DNA of 5,803 nt from an uncultured Clostridia bacterium (GTDB taxonomy: Bacteria; Bacillota; Clostridia; Oscillospirales; Ruminococcaceae). Made by a program: the position numbers and the translations under genes. The number at the start of each line of letters is the position of its first letter. Within the stretch, counting starts at the first letter, position 1. Below the pieces are notes generated by a model, which saw only the letters and a program-made list of their open reading frames with translations, was not told the DNA's origin and ran no database searches. Positions 5,416 through 5,803 of this stretch are shown piece by piece. The DNA lies in assembly GCA_946056455.1 (NCBI GenBank), contig CAMGJS010000074.1, forward strand, positions 1 through 5,803, in the 5' to 3' direction.

Positions 5416-5803
5416 TCCGCGTCAACCTCCTTTGCCGTTACTTCCTCGTTGACTATCCTGCCGTCCTTCATAGTGAGTATACGGTCGGTCTCTGCGGCAA
5501 GCTCGGGGTTGTGGGTAATGAGGACTATCGTTTTGCCTTTTTCTTTGTGAAGTTTATGGAATAAATCCATAACAAGTCTGCCCGTCGAGCTGTCAAGAGC
5601 CCCCGTCGGTTCGTCGGCAAGGATAATTGACGGGTCGTTTGCCATTGCTCTCGCTATTGCGATACGCTGTTTCTGTCCGCCCGAAAGCTCATTGGGCATA
5701 TGAGTTGTTCTGTCCGACATTTCAACAATGTCAAGAAGCTCCAACGCTCTTTTTGTACGCTCAGCCTTTGAAATGCCCGAATAAAGCATAGGCAGTTCGA
5801 CAT
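5412..5803 (-). CDS. LolD/MacB-like ABC transporter ATPase, N-terminus outside window
   Basis: The frame enters from the right edge and ends at TGA 5414-5412, giving 129 complete residues, counted from the first whole codon. The fragment starts [15 protein letters not shown], the usual stretch after the Q-loop in this family. The ABC signature is LSGGQKQR (39-46), Walker B is [12 protein letters not shown] (59-70), and the switch histidine is in LITHN (94-98). The Met at 5789 is internal, not the start: about 100 residues with Walker A and the Q-loop lie beyond the window. The protein powers the adjacent permease from the cytoplasmic side. Its stop overlaps the permease start as ATGA, so the two are translationally coupled. 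An adaptor (HlyD-like) gene often precedes such pairs but cannot be checked here. Confidence 0.95.
   Translation of the reverse strand, partial: VELPMLYSGISKAERTKRALELLDIVEMSDRTTHMPNELSGGQKQRIAIARAMANDPSIILADEPTGALDSSTGRLVMDLFHKLHKEKGKTIVLITHNPELAAETDRILTMKDGRIVNEEVTAKEVDAE
5426..5431 (-). promoter_or_regulatory. Ribosome binding site of the permease, inside the ATPase gene
   Basis: AGGAGG on the minus strand, ten bases before the permease ATG and within the last codons of the ATPase. It supports start 5415 over internal Met codons and fits termination-reinitiation at the ATGA overlap. Confidence 0.8.

Noticed and set aside
4256..5564. Frames at 4256-4633 plus, 5070-5258 minus and 5379-5564 plus
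   Set aside because: They overlap the well-supported permease and ATPase genes in other frames and show no domain of their own.
5787..5789. ATG at 5789 as the start of the ATPase
   Set aside because: The frame continues to the window edge with VELP, typical of the middle of LolD/MacB ATPases, and a start here would lack Walker A.

Overview
The window looks like a piece of a Firmicutes chromosome, most likely a gut-type clostridium (Oscillospiraceae/Ruminococcaceae-like; the family-level guess is weak). The basis is strong AGGAGG-type ribosome binding sites, consensus sigma-A promoters, AT-rich intergenic DNA, and a gene pair (NifU-like scaffold plus GGGtGRT protein) that I know mainly from anaerobic clostridia. 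It holds five genes, two of them cut by the window ends. There are no tRNA, rRNA, CRISPR or mobile-element sequences that I can see.

Left part (1-1671, minus strand): a two-gene operon read leftwards. A promoter at 1643-1671 starts a transcript that seems to begin with a hairpin (1608-1635). It encodes first a 230-residue NifU/IscU-like iron-sulfur scaffold homologue (892-1584), then, 14 bases later, a GGGtGRT-family protein (1-877) that runs off the left edge. The second gene has no stop codon in the window, so a simple ORF search misses it. The function of this pair is, to my knowledge, not established, and the scaffold homologue appears to lack the third cluster-ligand His-Cys of classical IscU. 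This is the best candidate here for an undescribed system.

Intergenic region (1585-1874): a divergent control region rich in dyads. It has a promoter on each strand, a 16-base perfect palindrome, a longer bulged dyad next to it, several copies of a TTTTGCA motif, and a hairpin-forming dyad at the predicted start of the rightward transcript.

Centre (1875-4142, plus strand): a two-gene operon under a full-consensus extended -10 promoter. An XRE-type helix-turn-helix/cupin regulator (1875-2426) is followed by a medium-chain-type acyl-CoA synthetase (2442-4106). The layout suggests that the regulator senses a substrate or product of the synthetase and controls its own operon. It ends in a strong hairpin terminator (4112-4144).

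Right part (4153-5803, minus strand): the end of an ABC transporter operon of the MacB/LolCDE type that converges on the same terminator. A LolD/MacB-like ATPase (5412-5803, N-terminus outside the window) overlaps by four bases (ATGA) a MacB-like permease (4153-5415). The permease carries an EF-hand-like acidic loop in its extracellular domain. An adaptor protein gene may lie just beyond the right edge, but this cannot be seen.
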